This document shows positions 19,860 to 32,129 of a stretch of DNA of 64,000 nt, piece after piece. Made by a program: the position numbers and the translations under genes. The number at the start of each line of letters is the position of its first letter. The first letter of the stretch is position 1. Below the pieces are notes generated by a model. It saw only the letters and a program-made list of their open reading frames with translations, was not told the DNA's origin and ran no database searches. The stretch spans positions 8,343,854 through 8,407,853 of the forward strand of contig CP092869.1 in the NCBI GenBank assembly GCA_030710605.1, read 5' to 3'. This DNA comes from Cordylochernes scorpioides. Its lineage: Eukaryota > Arthropoda > Arachnida > Pseudoscorpiones > Chernetidae.

Positions 19860-20215
19860 GTAGTAATGTAGTTGTTGTATCTTGTTGGATGACTGTAGTG
19901 TGGCATGTTGGTTGCAGTCGTGGTGGCCACAATGTTTAGAGTGGTTTCAGGCGTGATTGGGATTACACAAAAGGACGAGGCATGTTGGATGGCACCATAG
20001 AGATGGCGAGAGAGCCAGTGTAGCCGACGCCAGTCAGGGGAGAACTGTCTAGAGGGGTCTGTCCATCATTGTGTCTCAAAGCCGACTAATCTGTTTGCGT
20101 AAGAAAGGGCACACTTAGGAACCCGACTTGTTTTTCGGACCTCTTTCCTCCTTCTGGCGTCGACTGTCACTCACTCGAAATTTTATTTGTCACTTTGGCA
20201 ATTACATTATAACTA
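19860..20215. other. GC-richer unassigned block, possible solo LTR
   Basis: More balanced composition than its flanks (TGGTGGCCACAATG, GTGTAGCCGACGCCAGTCAG, GACTTGTTTTTCGGACC) with TGTAGTTG near the start and AACTACAACA at the end, which could be TG..CA LTR edges. No second copy in the window and no clear target duplication. Confidence 0.25.
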
Positions 20216-20478
20216 CAACACATGGAGACATAGATATATTGGAATATATTACAGCATATATATAGTTCAAAGATACATATATATTTCAATTTTTTATTAG
20301 GATGCTTATAAAATTCCTTTTTTATAATTAGAAATGTATAAAAGCTTCTTTATAATGTTATTTTAAAATAGGAGATTCCAGAAATAGTAATAGAAATGTA
20401 AAAAAAAAAAATTGAGATTTTTTGTTGCCCTTATTACAATGTGATATTTACACTACACTATGTGTTTTCTATTTATAC

Positions 20479-20870
20479 AGGGTGATCCAAAAGTCCCGCA
20501 CAACTTTAAAAATTAATAACTCCGCGAATATTTGCGCTAGAGCAATGCGGTAAACACCATTGTGTTCAGGATGCAATGGGATTTTTTTATGGCAAATAAT
20601 GAAAAATTCGAAATTGATTTTAGTTACAACTTTATTCGCCAGATGGCGCTCTACCAGAATCAGAGATTCAGCGGCCAAATTGTTTGATAAATTGAAAAAT
20701 ATAACTGATCGACACGTATTTTTCTTTTTTGAATACCAGGAAAGAACCCTAATAATATCAAATAACAAATTAATAAAACACCACTTCGCCAAAAGTATGA
20801 AGAATTGGTTAACGATTTTCAAATACAATCAGAGATATGTAAAATAGGTAAATGCAAATTAAAACATGTA
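20479..20870 (+). mobile_element. repeat K with mariner-type terminus, copy 1
   Basis: Terminus ACAGGGTGATCCAAAAGTCC resembles mariner-like ends. ~395 bp is shared with the inverted copy at 31600-32000 (CCAGATGGCGCTCTACCAG, TGATCGACACGTATTTTTC, CAGGAAAGAACCCTAATAAT). Open frames occur on both strands but are not protein-like. It could be one end of the element whose transposase fragment lies at 21.6-22.1 kb. Confidence 0.6.
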
Positions 20871-21590
20871 GCAAAAATATTTATATTTTATATGGAGTTT
20901 TGTGAAATAGATTGAATGTTTGAAAAACACTGCTGATATCAATACACGAATTTTTGAAATGTTAATATAGTACCAAAAATTATGATGGCACTTCTAATAG
21001 GATTTCTTGCTATAAGAAATGTGTAGTTTCTTGACTGATTGGCGACACTTGACTATTTAACTGGATATTTGTCATGATCCAACAAATGAAATATAGAGGG
21101 AAGTGACAAAATATATTTGTCGTACTTTATTCCAAATATCCTATGGGCTTGTCAAATGTTATCATTGTTTATTATACTTTACACAATTTAAAAAAATGTG
21201 TCCCCTCAAATAAAAATAATTTTTAAATCGACCTTTTGCGTTGAAAAACGTGGTAGTAAAATCATTTTGTATTATTTTTTTCACAAAATTTCTAAAGTTA
21301 TTGGTGTACAGAAAATATTCCTTATGCTATTTCTTCTAATGAGCGAAAAGCGAAAACTAAACATAAGGGGAAAAATTGTGTGTACCAGTGTTATTCGAGA
21401 AGTTATAACACTCTGGTTTGCACGACATAATATGTGAGCAAATGACAAACAAAATATTACTGTTCACAAAAAGAAGAGTCAAGATGTGAGGACAGCATTT
21501 ATTATCCCCATATCCCAACACAAAGAGCTGCAAAATATTGATAGATAATATAATACATGGCGGCTTATATAACACATGAGGTAACTGCCT
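20871..21590. other. AT-rich spacer, no recognisable gene
   Basis: Lies between the mariner-type terminus and the transposase fragment; may be decayed transposon interior. No supported coding. Confidence 0.4.
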
Positions 21591-21606
21591 TCTCTCTTGT
21601 ATTAGG

Positions 21607-22095
21607 TCACAATCCTTGCTCAATGTGGCACCCTTCATTCTCAATCACCGCCTGCAGACGATAAATGACAGAATGGACAGCATTGAATAACATATCTGTT
21701 GAAATTGATAAAACGTGCCATCTTATAGAAGCCTTCAACATGGCCAATGTGGTAGGCCAGCATCGATAAACACACGATTTAATGTACCCCCATAAACTAA
21801 AATCGCAAGGCGTCAAGTCTGGTGATCTTGGAGGCCACTGGTATATAAAGTGGCGACTTATCACACGATTTTCACCGAACGTATCCTTCAGCAATTGTTT
21901 GGCACCTCGGGAGATATGAGGAGGTCCTCCATCTTTCATGAATGCTATTTCGCTTAGTGCTTTTGCCCTGCAATATGGGAAATACCTTTTCTCTCAAAAG
22001 TTGAACATAACGTTCATCAGTTACAAAAACGGTTTTAAAAGTTCTTCCATTGATTTTTCAAAGAAAAATGGCCCAATAATAAAAGAATGAACCCA
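21607..22095 (-). pseudogene. mariner/Tc1-type transposase, C-terminal part
   Basis: 21939-21607 is open with D-G-G-P-P-H (from the usual Q-D-G-A-P-P-H) and W-P-P-R-S-P-D-L-T-P-C-D-F-S-L-W-G, the second and third catalytic-Asp blocks of DDE transposases of the IS630-Tc1-mariner group. Upstream to ~22095, in shifted frames, F-F-F-E-K-S-type and D-E-R-Y-V-Q-L-L residues continue the domain. The first catalytic block and the DNA-binding domain are absent. It joins LINE endonuclease sequence at ~22100. Confidence 0.85.
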
Positions 22096-24535
22096 CATAC
22101 TCGGCGAATTTAACGCCAAAAGTTCAATTTGGGGATCACCTGTCCAGGATAACAAAAGTCAGCAGGTTGAGGACATGCTAACCGACCTTACACCGTTAAA
22201 TAACGGAGAGAACACCTACCTATCTAAGTCCACAGGCACAGAATCCGCAATAGACATCATAGCGATAAATTACAACATCGCACCCACAACACAATGGAAA
22301 ATCCTGAGAGGTGCAATCAGTGACCACAGAAATTGAGAATGTCCATTAGAATTAAAGAACATGGAACTTTAGGAAAGCCGACTTGAAAAAAATTCACAGA
22401 AAAGCTTGAAGAACTGTGCAACGAAAAATTGAATTACAGAACGCTTGACAAAAACTTGGAAAAATTCTCTTCGAACATTTCAAAGCTGCAAAAGCATCGA
22501 TACCTAGAAGTAGACGTATAGACCTGTGGATACCTTACTGGAAGGACCACAACATCGGGGCAATGATTTCAGAGAGAGAGACAATATCAATGAACTTCTT
22601 TAAAAAATAAATCATAAGAAAACAGAAAGGAACTCATTGAAATTAGTCACAAAATAGAACAAGAAATTTGGATATGCAAACAAGATAAATGGCAGAATTC
22701 TGCGAAAAAATGGATCCAAGAAAGGACAGCCAACACTGGAATATGATTAGAGTGTTAGAGAACAATCAAAACCAACACCAATCCTCCAATACTCTAACCG
22801 ATATGAATAGAACAGCGAGAACGAGAACAAACAGATGGCTGACATAATTGCTGAATATCTTTCAAGCACTTCCATACTCAACTATACGAATGAAGACAGG
22901 ACTCTAAAAATAATATAAACCAGTTAGTTAAACAAGCAAGAAACTTCCATCAACAAGATATTTTATCGAGAGACTTCACACTGAATGAGCTAAACTTATC
23001 AATAAAAAAATCCAAGAGGTCACCAAGAGATAATCTAATCTTTGGTCAAATGATTAAACACTTTGAAGACAAAGCTAATAAACAACTCCTACGAATACTG
23101 AACATTTCATGGCAAACTGGTAAACTACCAAAGAATTGGAGGATATCAATTATAGTGCCAATACTGAAGCCAAACAAAGATGCCAAGGAATACAAGAACT
23201 ATCGGCCAATTGCTCTGACCAGCATACTTTGTAAAATACCAGAACGAATTATCCACTCTAGGCTCATAGTCTGACTCACTTACTATAATAAAATAAACCT
23301 CTACCAAACTGCCTATAGATCCCAGCACTGTACGACTGATCAACTGTTCTACTTCTGTCAATCAATAATAGATTCTTTCCAGGAAAAACCGCCAAAGAAG
23401 ACAACGGCCGTATTCCTGGATATGACCTCAGCTTTTGATCGAGTGTGGAGGGAGAAATTAAGTGAAAAGCTGCACAACATCGGAGTAAGAGGAAAAACCT
23501 TAATATGGATTGCAGACTTCTTAAGGGTAAAGAAGGTTAAAGGTTCGGGTCAATGGAGAATTTTCCAAGGAAGGAAGAACATGGACTGGTGTAACTCAGG
23601 GATCTGTGCTCAGTCATCTACTCTATCTGCTATATATTAACGACATCCATCCTTACCTCACTGAAGACACAAAGGTTGCCTGTTATGCAGATGATATAGC
23701 CATATGGCACACAAGTAGCAGCATAGAAAAATCGTAAAAAATACTGAACACATCAATGAGAGGACTGGAGAAGTGGGCAATGGAACTCCAAATGACCATA
23801 AACCCAATAAAACCAAACCTATGCGTCTTCTCCACTCACAGGGGAAAAGGCATAAATATAACCACAAAATAAGCATAAACAAACAAATAATTGATAAAAT
23901 TAGAAATCCATAATACCTAGGTGTGATACTGCAGTCCTGGATCTTTCAAGTTGGTCTTGAGGACCACGCCATCACCATCTCCTAAGCGGCGAAGTACGCT
24001 ATCTACGTATTCATCGTAGATCGCAAAATGCGTGGTGACGCTGGAGACACACTGGCGATTCTCCACCAAATTCTTCAGCGCTGGCAGAGGCGCCATATTC
24101 ATTGTACATAGTGTATATAATGCATATTATCTTTTTTTTTAATAGTGCAGACTGTGCATGTATTGACAAGATGTCAACAAAATTATTTTAATTATTATTG
24201 ATGAGGAATTGGAATTTTCAGAACACATAATTAGCACCTCAAATAGAGATATCAGAAAACTAAACATTCTGAGAAGGCTATGTGGAACAAATTGGGGAGC
24301 AAAACCCAGAATTCTCAGAACAACATATACCACCTTAATAAGGCCGATAATGGAATATGCAACACCGGTCTGGGCTCCCTCAAGCTCATCACTAAAAGTA
24401 AGCCTAGACAGTGTTCAAGCAAAAGCGGCCAAAATAATCACTGGTGCTGTTTCATCCACCAACAATGAGAAAATTCAGTGAGAATGTGTTCTAGACCTAC
24501 TCGCTCGAAAGCACAAGACAAAATAAAAACAACTT
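22095..24535 (+). pseudogene. I-like non-LTR retrotransposon: endonuclease and RT
   Basis: In order: endonuclease end (F-N-A-K-S-S-I-W-G-S-P at ~22105, S-A-I-D-I-I and I-S-D-H-R-N at ~22250-22335); decayed linker 22340-23040; RT from 23050 (W-R-I-S-I-I-V-P-I-L-K-P, Y-R-P-I-A-L-T-S, A-F-D-R-V-W-R); Y-A-D-D-I-A-I-W at ~23685; post-RT region from 24200 (L-C-G-T-N-W-G-A, R-P-I-M-E-Y). Several frameshifts and stops; not functional. A LINE fragment at 23932-24198 splits the post-RT region. RNase H and knuckle may continue at 30.65 kb beyond two later insertions. Confidence 0.85.
23932..24198 (+). mobile_element. LINE 3' fragment inserted in the I-like RT
   Basis: The host frame reads Y-L-G-V-I-L before and D-E-E-L-E-F-S-E-H-I after. 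The insert encodes W-I-F-Q-V-G-L-E-D-H-A-I-T-I-S and A-A-K-Y-A-I-Y-V-F, as at 2.96 kb and related to the family 5 C-terminus, then a non-coding tail with AGATGTCAACAAAATT. Confidence 0.8.
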
Positions 24536-26900
24536 GGATCGGCACTTCGGAAACGAGCAACCAGAGGACGAGATCTCTCTGACCACTTGTGGTTTGGTAG
24601 ATCCGCCCTTTTCTGAGAATGAGGTGAAACTGACGGCTTTCAAGTTCGGGAAAAGGAAATCTCTTGGTCCCGAAGGGATCGATAACACGGTCGTGAAAAC
24701 CCTGGTAAGGATGCACCCATCGCTTCTTTCCAGGTTATTCAATAGGTGCCTGGACACTGGTACATTTCCTGAGGCATGGAAGGTTGCCCGAGTAGTACTT
24801 CTCGAAAGGTCTGGTAGAAAGGGTAATTCTCCTAATGATTATCGTCCGCTTTCTTTACTAGTGTGTCTAGGTATGGTCCTGGATAGCCTACTAGCTCAGC
24901 GACTGAAGCATTGGCTAGAGAGTAATGAACTCCTTTCCTCTTTCCAACATGGTTTTAGGGAAGGGAAGTCCACAACCACAGCTCTGAACGAGGTGTTAGA
25001 GGGGGTTGAGATGGGCTTAAATAAGGGTTCTTGGGTTCTTGCCCTGGAATATTGATGGCGCGTTCAACTCCATGAACTGGAACAAGCTGACGAGAAATTT
25101 GATGGACATGGGTTGTCCTGATAATTTGTGCAGCTTGGTTCGTGACTTCCTGAGGGATAGACGGATTAGCCTCAGTTTTGGTGGGCGGAAGTTGGAAAGA
25201 AACTGTGCTAGGGGTTGCCCCCAGGGCTCTTGCTGCGGACCTATTCTGTGGAATATCCTGGTAAACACCGTTTTCCAGGAGGAGCTCCCTGAGGGAGCCA
25301 GGCTGGTTCTCTATGCTGACGACCAGTTCCTCATCATTGAGGCTGCTTCGAGAGCGAAGGCTGAGAAGTGTGTTGAAACTTCTCTCCAAATTCTCTCGAT
25401 CTGGGCCCATGACTCTGGCCTTAAGTTCAATGTCTCCAAAACTAAAGCCCTCAGCTTTAAGCCCAGGGACATAAGACCTAAAAGGAAAGGGATCAAATGG
25501 CAACACAAGCCGGCTATCCGGATGGAAGGACGGAGGGTAGCGTTGGTCAATAGGATGACCATCCTGGGGGTGGTCATTGATGACAAGATGGGTTGGCAAT
25601 ACTAGGCGGAGGAGATGGTGGCGAGAGGCAGGGAGGCGTTGTGCAGGCCTGTCCTGGTTGGCTCTCAACAGGGGGGGGGGGGGGAGAAGGAGGGTACTAT
25701 TTTTAGGAACCTCTGCCTCTCCTGTGTCGAGCCAATCTCGACGCCGGTGACGCCGAAACAGGGATCAGAAGGTGGCAACAACTCTTGAGAGAGTGCAGAG
25801 GACAGCGACACTCAGAATCACAGGGGGATATCGCACTACCAGCAGTGAGGCCTTATTGGTCCTCGCTAGGCTTGAAACTGGGATTGAAACTAGAGGAGGA
25901 GACCATCAGACAGAAGATCTGGAAAAACAGGGAAGATGCCCTGGGACTTGAAGCGGGGGCCCTGGAATCGAAGAGGGATCCAAGGAAGCCTCCGCAGTGG
26001 TTGCCAAAGTGGAATTGGAGTCCTGGAGGGCCGACAGGGATTGGCACGGAGGTTTTCACTGATTGTAGTAAGTCTGGAACCAATACTGGAGCTGGGGTAG
26101 TGATATTCACTAATGGAGAGCTGATCTTCCAAGAAATTTTAACACTCAGAGTGGACGAATTGGTCTTTTCAGCCGAGCTGGTTACGATCAGGGTAGCCCT
26201 CAGAGTGTGTGCCGAGAAGAACTTCAGCCCGGACCGCCTCTATTCAGATTGTATGTCGGCCCTCGTCGCCATCAATCTGGAGAAAGGGCAACTCGCGCAT
26301 CAAATAATCCAGGAGCTGGAGATGATGACGCGGGCTCCGGAGCTCCCTTGGTTTAGGAGACACAGCCTAATCGAAGGTAATGAGTTCGCAGACAGGATCG
26401 CTAAGGCAGGATACTTTAGAGGTAGATCACTGAGGACCCCAGTGACCAAGAAAGAAGTTTATAGGAGGATCAGGGGGCACGTCCAGGACTTATGGTTGGA
26501 CAGATGGAGGAACAGTGTAAAGGGGAGAGAGGTATTCAATGGGGTAACAACACCCAAGTACCTCTGTAAGGTAATGTCCCACAAACTCATTAGGGTAGTT
26601 CGGAACATGGGCTCTTCCCCAAGTCTCCACAGATTTTAAATTAAGAGAAACCCTGATTGCGTCTATGGAGAAAGGGATGTGAATGCACGCCACTACATCT
26701 TGGATTGTCCAAGGGTAGTGGGTGTGCAGGAAGTGAGAAGGAGGGCGAGGGGCGCGATCGAGAGTAAGCTGCTGAGAAATCACAGCAAACTTCTTGAGAA
26801 AGCCCACGACGTGGCAGCTGAGCTTTTCCTCAGCTGTGAGTGAACAGAGTCCACCGGTGGCCGCCTCCCCGCGGTCCCTGCTGGACACAGTAGATAGTTT
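24535..26900 (+). pseudogene. R1-like non-LTR retrotransposon: RT, RNase H, zinc knuckle
   Basis: 5'-truncated. RT from ~24600: S-L-G-P-E-G-I-D, N-D-Y-R-P-L-S-L-L, G-C-P-Q-G-S, V-L-Y-A-D-D-Q-F-L-I. A frameshift at ~25050 and a TAG at ~25604 interrupt it. RNase H in 25785-26639: F-T-D-C-S-K-S-G, F-S-A-E-L, Y-S-D-C-M-S-A-L, G-N-E-F-A-D. Terminal knuckle at ~26645-26720 (N-P-D-C..A-R-H-Y-I-L-D-C-P), stop at ~26844. Domain order and motifs fit the I/R1 group. More GC-rich than its neighbours. G9-13 at ~25672 marks a slippage-prone site. Confidence 0.9.
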
Positions 26901-29900
26901 CCTATTTTGCTGTTACTAAAGGCCACCGGTATAGAAATCCTTCCAGACACGTTGTCTGGGAGGTGGTGTTTCCAGGTACAATGTCCAAGCACTAGCTTGG
27001 ATACCGTTACTTGGCTTATGAGTTGAACAGAATAGCAGCGAAGGGCATGCTTCGCATGCCGGCTTGTGGACCGAAAGGTCTGGGTGGCCATCTGCTTCTA
27101 GGGTATACCAACTGTGCTTAGGTGGGATCCTCCAGTTCTTGTTTATTTTGGCTACTGTTTCTATTTCTTTAAAATTAAGTTTATTTTTCTGTAGCAAGGG
27201 TTCTTTTGTGCCTTTTTTCTCTAGCGCATCAGCAGCTTCATTGCCTTCAATGCTAACATGTAAGGGTATCCATTGAAGGTGAATTTTTGAGGTATTGAGA
27301 GTTTTTGGAGATAACCAATTATGTTGCTGCTTACTTTGTCTCTAAGTTCCCCTGTGTGACTCAAGTGTTGTATGGCACTTCTACTATCAGTAAGAATCCA
27401 TATATCGTGATGTTTAATGTTTCTGATGGATTTTAAGACTTCATAGATGGCTATAAGTTCTGATCTGAAAACTGAGCAAAATTCTGGATTTCTTCTGTTT
27501 ATTTTCTCATTGCCATTTATGGTTTTAATGAGAGAGCCACTGCCAGTGTGTCCCAACTCGTCTCTGCTACCATCGGTATAGATAGTTATTGCATTTTTAG
27601 GAATTTTATATTAATTATTTCTAATGATAATTGTTTTAAGTATTCTGGATTTTGGTATTGTCTGTTGGTGGGTTCATTTAAAGTGGCATTAAAAATAACA
27701 TTTTGTTAGTGGTTCGCATGGAGATATTTTTTCAGCTAAATAATATTTTTCCACTTTATATTTTAAAAATCCATTTCTTTTGGCCAGGTGGAGAGGGCCT
27801 TCTTTTTTTAGTCTTATATTGGGTCCCCAATTAAGTATGTAATTGAAAGGTCTGTGTTTGTTTTCATAACTCTTGATTTTGTTTATATATTTTGGCAGAT
27901 TGTAGCTTATTCTATCCTTCAAGGGCATAATGTCTGCCTCGTAAAGTACAATATTATTAGGGCAGGTTTTTCGAAGACTTGCAATAATTCTAGCTGCATT
28001 TAGTTGTATCCTTTCCAGTGTTTTTAGATTTGTTTCAGATGCTGTACCATAGATTTGATATCCATATTCCAAGATAGGTCTCATTAGAGATGTGTAATTT
28101 AATTTTAGTATTGTTGCTTCAGCTCCCCACTCTTCCTGAAATATATTTCAAGATTTTTAGTCGGTCTCTTCTTTTTCTAACAACTCCTTCAATATGCTTA
28201 CTGGAGTTAATTTCTGGATCCAGGGTGTAGCCGAGATATTTAGGATGTTTATTATATTGCAATTGTTGTTCTTTCATAATAATATTTGGTCTTATTTTGT
28301 ATAGTTTCTTATCGGTAGTAAAAAGACAGATTTCAGATTTTTGGGGGTTAAATTCTAATTTATGTTTATTAGCAATTTTTTCTAGGTGGAGAAGAGTCTT
28401 GTTCAAATCTCTTTCAGCTTTTTTCCAGTTAGTGTTGCTGCTCCATAGAATAATGTCATCAGCGAAAAGTCCAATATTGGTTTTATGTGAAATTTTTTTC
28501 TTCTATGCCTGCAATAAATAGGGTGAAGAGAGTTGGGCTAAGGATTGATCCTTGTGGTAATCCTTGGTACAATTTGAAGGTTTTAGATAGAGTGCCATTA
28601 TATTTGACCCTGATGTATCTATTTTTAAGGAAATCATTTATCCAAGTGATAGCTTTTCCATCAATTTTGAAATGTTTGTATAATTTTGTAATTAACTTGT
28701 TTTTCCATACCTTATCAAAAGCTTGTGTAAGGTCTAAAAAGCAGCTATGGTGTGGTTAGTAGGTTTTTTGTTTTGTGCATCTTTTACCTTTTGTGTGAAA
28801 AATAAGAGTTGGTCTATTGTCCCATGTCCTTTCCTAAATCCATATTGTTCTTCTGGTAAGAGATTTCTTGTGTCAGGGTGGTAGGTGAGTCGTCTGAGTA
28901 TAATTTTTTCCATTAATTTGCAGCAAATATTTGTTAGGGAGATAGGTCGGTATTTTTTTGGGTCATCAGCAGATTTGTCAAGTTTTTTAATGGGAATTAT
29001 TGTTGCATTTTTACAGTCTTGAGGCAATTTTCCAGTTTTCCAGGAGTTATTGAAAATATTAAGAAGTCTTTCTTTGCCAATTTTGCCCAAGTTTGATATC
29101 ATTCGGCCATGGATTCCATCTGGCCCAGGAGTCTTGTTTAGGTCAGTGTTTTCTAATGCATAAGCTAGCTCTTTCATATTGATTTTTTTCATGGAAAATA
29201 TTATGACAACAACAACAACAACAAAAACCTTTATTAAGACACTATTGTCTTACAAGGGGATTCCCCTAAAAAGTTATATATGTACATGAGTGAGGAGGAA
29301 AAGCAATTTAGAGGGGAGGGGGAGCAATCAGCCGTTGTCTGTGGGGTTGAGCACTTCTTCTCTCATTTTATCAATCGCCTTGTAATATTTAAAAAAGTTA
29401 TAAACAAATGTGTCATCCAGCAGGAGAGTAGTGAAGATTTTATATACATGTTGTTCATTGTAGTGAGTTGGCCCCGAAATTTCGCGAATTTCCAGTCTCT
29501 TTTCATGTAGGAATTGGCAATGGAATAGATAGTGGACCAAATTGTTTTGGATGTCAACATTGCAGAAGTAGCAATTTAAAGGGTCGCTGCTCCAAAATCC
29601 CGTGATATCCTCGCGGAAAAGTAGCCATAGAGGAAAATATTATGAGTGCTGGTGTCATTTTTACAGTCATGAATAATCTTTCGGACCTTTTTCAACCTTG
29701 ATTTTACTACTTATTTGATATGAATTACCTAAAAGATTGGCAGCAATTTTGTCATTAGTTGCTGGTGTACCATCTGTATTCTTTATCATATTTGTGTTTT
29801 CAGTTTGTGGCTGGCCTCTGTCAATTTGTTTTTCCAAATGCCAAAGTTTTGTATTTGGGTTTCTTGGGTTCAGGTTTTCACAAGTTTGTTTCCATTTTTA

Positions 29901-30640
29901 CCTTTTCACATTTACGTATAATCTTTTTATTTTTGCAATCACAATGTTCAGTTCAGTTCTACAATTTGTTTGGTTTTGGGTGCACTTTTTGTAGTTCATT
30001 TCTTTTAGTTATAAGTGTTTGAATATTTTTTGCCTGGTGTGTATAATTTGGAATCCATTTCTTAATATTACCTCTTGGTATTGAAACTTTGGCTGCTTTA
30101 ATAATGGTGTTTTCGAAAGATATCATATTAGCCTTTTTGAAGTTCCAGAATTTTTCTTAATTGAGCTAGTTTTGGTCTTGGTGCTAATTTTTTTTATCAA
30201 ATTAGGCAAATGATCACTTCCAAAACTTTTTAATATTTGCTATTTGCATTTGTGGAAAATGCCAGGATAGTAAAAACGTATATCAAGGGCTTGTGCAGTA
30301 TTATAGCTTGTAGGGATGATGGGTAGGATTCCCATCATTTAAGCACATGAAGGCATTGTCGTCAAATATGTTTGATAGTATTTTGCCTCTTGGGTTTGGC
30401 GTAGAACATCCCCATATTTTATGTTTGGCATTAAGGTCACCTACAATAATAGTATTGTCTGCAAGAAATTGAGCCATTGTTCCATCGTCAATAAATGTAT
30501 TGTTTGGAGGGTGATACATATTGTATATGTTGATGGCTTTGTTTTGATTGAGGTAGACTTTGATACCTTGGGCTTCGAGGTCTAATGTGTTTGTAATATT
30601 AACGGCTATGTCCTCATAGTACAAATTCTTGATTAAAAAT
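26900..30640 (-). pseudogene. I-like non-LTR retrotransposon, minus strand, nearly full ORF2
   Basis: Read right to left: endonuclease ~30640-30300 (V-G-D-L-N-A-K-H-K-I-W-G), linker ~29960-29700 (N-L-N-P-R-N-P-N-T-K-L-W), RT 29192-28440 (P-G-P-D-G-I-H-G-R, Y-R-P-I-S-L-T-N, Y-G-F-R-K-G, F-A-D-D-I-I-L-W), post-RT 28406-27689 (K-Y-L-G-Y-T-L, R-P-I-L-E-Y), RNase H 27556-27220 (W-I-L-T-D-S-R-S-A, N-E-A-A-D). Several frameshifts. Carries a 425 bp insertion at 29207-29631. 5' truncated inside the endonuclease. Confidence 0.88.
29207..29631 (-). mobile_element. non-LTR family 3, 425 bp, 14 bp target duplication
   Basis: GGAAAATATTATGA flanks it exactly (29193-29206 and 29632-29645), and the host reading frame continues across the empty site. 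It encodes H-Y-L-F-H-C-Q-F-L-H-E-K-R (half knuckle), and ends GGGGAATCCCCTTGTAAGAC, AATAAAGG and (GTT)n. A second 425 bp copy at 46938-47362 is truncated at almost the same point. Confidence 0.9.
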
Positions 30641-30644
30641 TCTA

Positions 30645-31460
30645 GGCCACGCCCTTTAACAGCATATACAGATGGATCTTCAGACCTTATCCTGAGTAAT
30701 GGAGGGGCCGGAATTAACATAATACTGCAAGATGGAACAAACATCAAAATCAAAGAAGGAGCAGGACAGATTTCGTCAAACTTCACTTGTGAACTGACAG
30801 CTATCTGGAAAGCCCTTAATGTATGCCTTAACCAACCATCCCTGCATCAAGCAGAAGGAATTTTAATATACAGCGACTCCATATCCGCTCTAGAAGCAAT
30901 TCAGAAGGGCAATACTAAAATCACACAGAAAATGCACTCGTTACTTACCCAACTCGAACCATTGGAGAATAACTGCATTCTACATTGAATCCCTGCCCAT
31001 GCTGGGATCGGGGGTAATGAAATGGCATTTGAATTGGCAAAGGAAGCCAGAAAGTTGAGCCAAAGGAAAGAACAAATGTCATTATTTGACGCTGATTCTT
31101 TGTCAAAATACAAGATAATTAAACAAAAAAATAAGAAAAGATCAAAATGCGAAATAAACTCTGAGAGAAAAATGACAAAAACTATAACAAGACTTAGAAC
31201 AAAACACTATAAAGGAATGACAATACATCCAGATGGCACAAGAACCTATAGCGCATGCAACAATTGTCCTGGTGTGGAACTTACACCTACCCACATATTC
31301 TCATAGCCAGCAATGGCCGCAGCCTTGCAGAAATTTGACATAGACCCTGAGCAGCAGCTTTACACACCCAAGATAGTGGACATTGCTGCTGCTGTGATGG
31401 AGATGCATGGATATATCTGAGGCTTTTTATTGGACACGACAACAACAACGGCATTCCAGA
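30645..31460 (+). pseudogene. non-LTR family 1: RNase H, knuckle and 3' end
   Basis: RNase H: Y-T-D-G-S-S-D, F-T-C-E-L-T-A-I, I-Y-S-D-S-I-S-A-L, then G-N-E-M-A-F-E-L-A-K, where the usual fourth Asp (A-D) is Phe. A TGA at ~30987 replaces a Trp. Knuckle C-N-N-C..T-H-I-F then a TAG in place of the last Cys. The C-terminus D-I-A-A-A-V-M-E-M-H-G-Y-I, TGA and a CAACAACAAC tail match the unit of the 1-770 array. It may be the displaced 3' half of the element at 22.1-24.5 kb. Confidence 0.85.
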
Positions 31461-31599
31461 GTAAAATAAATTATCAGAGATAGATACATATTTTTCAAAT
31501 GAATTAAAATAAATATAATCGATGCTGAGTGAGAGTTGAATTAAAAATATTAGAAATTTATTATCTTCGGAAACAAACCGTATCTAAAATATCAATTTT

Positions 31600-32000
31600 C
31601 TTTTTGCTACGTGTTTTAATTTGCATTTACCTATTTTACATATCTCTGATTGTATTTGAAAATCGTTAACCAATTATTCATACTTTTGGCGAAGTGGTGT
31701 TTTATTAATTTGTTATTTGATATTATTAGGGTTCTTTCCTGGTATTCAAAAAGGAAAAATACGTGTCGATCAGTTATATTTTTCAATTTATCAAACAATT
31801 TGGCCGCTGAATCTCTGATTCTGGTAGAGCGCCATCTGGCGAATAAAGTTGTAACTAAAATCAATTTCGATTTTTTCATTATTTGCCATAAAAAATCCCA
31901 TTGCATCCTGAACACAAAGGTGTTTACCGCATTGCTCTAGCGCAAATATTCGCGGAGTTATTAATTTTTAAAGTTGTGCGGGACTTTTGGATCACCCTGT
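31600..32000 (-). mobile_element. repeat K with mariner-type terminus, copy 2 (inverted)
   Basis: Near-identical reverse complement of 20479-20870, ending AAGTTGTGCGGGACTTTTGG and ATCACCCTGTA. High identity implies recent movement or gene conversion. Confidence 0.65.
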
Positions 32001-32129
32001 ATATAGATAAATATTTTGGCCCAATAAGTTTCTTTTAATATTTTCTATCATAATAAAACCTTATTGAGAAAGAATTCAACTTTATACATAATATTTATTT
32101 CAATTTCTTTATTTTCAAAATCTATATTT

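Noticed and set aside
19860..20215. Host gene promoter or exon
   Set aside because: GC is higher than around it, but no open frame, splice sites or core promoter layout were convincing.
20469..20847. Overlapping ~95-119 codon frames on both strands
   Set aside because: Lie in a non-coding mariner-end repeat; the duplicate at 31.6-32.0 kb preserves DNA identity, not protein features.
24955..25668. 237-codon minus-strand frame
   Set aside because: Shadow of the R1-like RT coding on the plus strand, which has the recognisable motifs.
30301..30786. First ~50 residues of the minus-strand frame as part of the endonuclease
   Set aside because: Residues before about 30640 lie antisense to the plus-strand RNase H of another LINE; only the part after the junction has endonuclease motifs.
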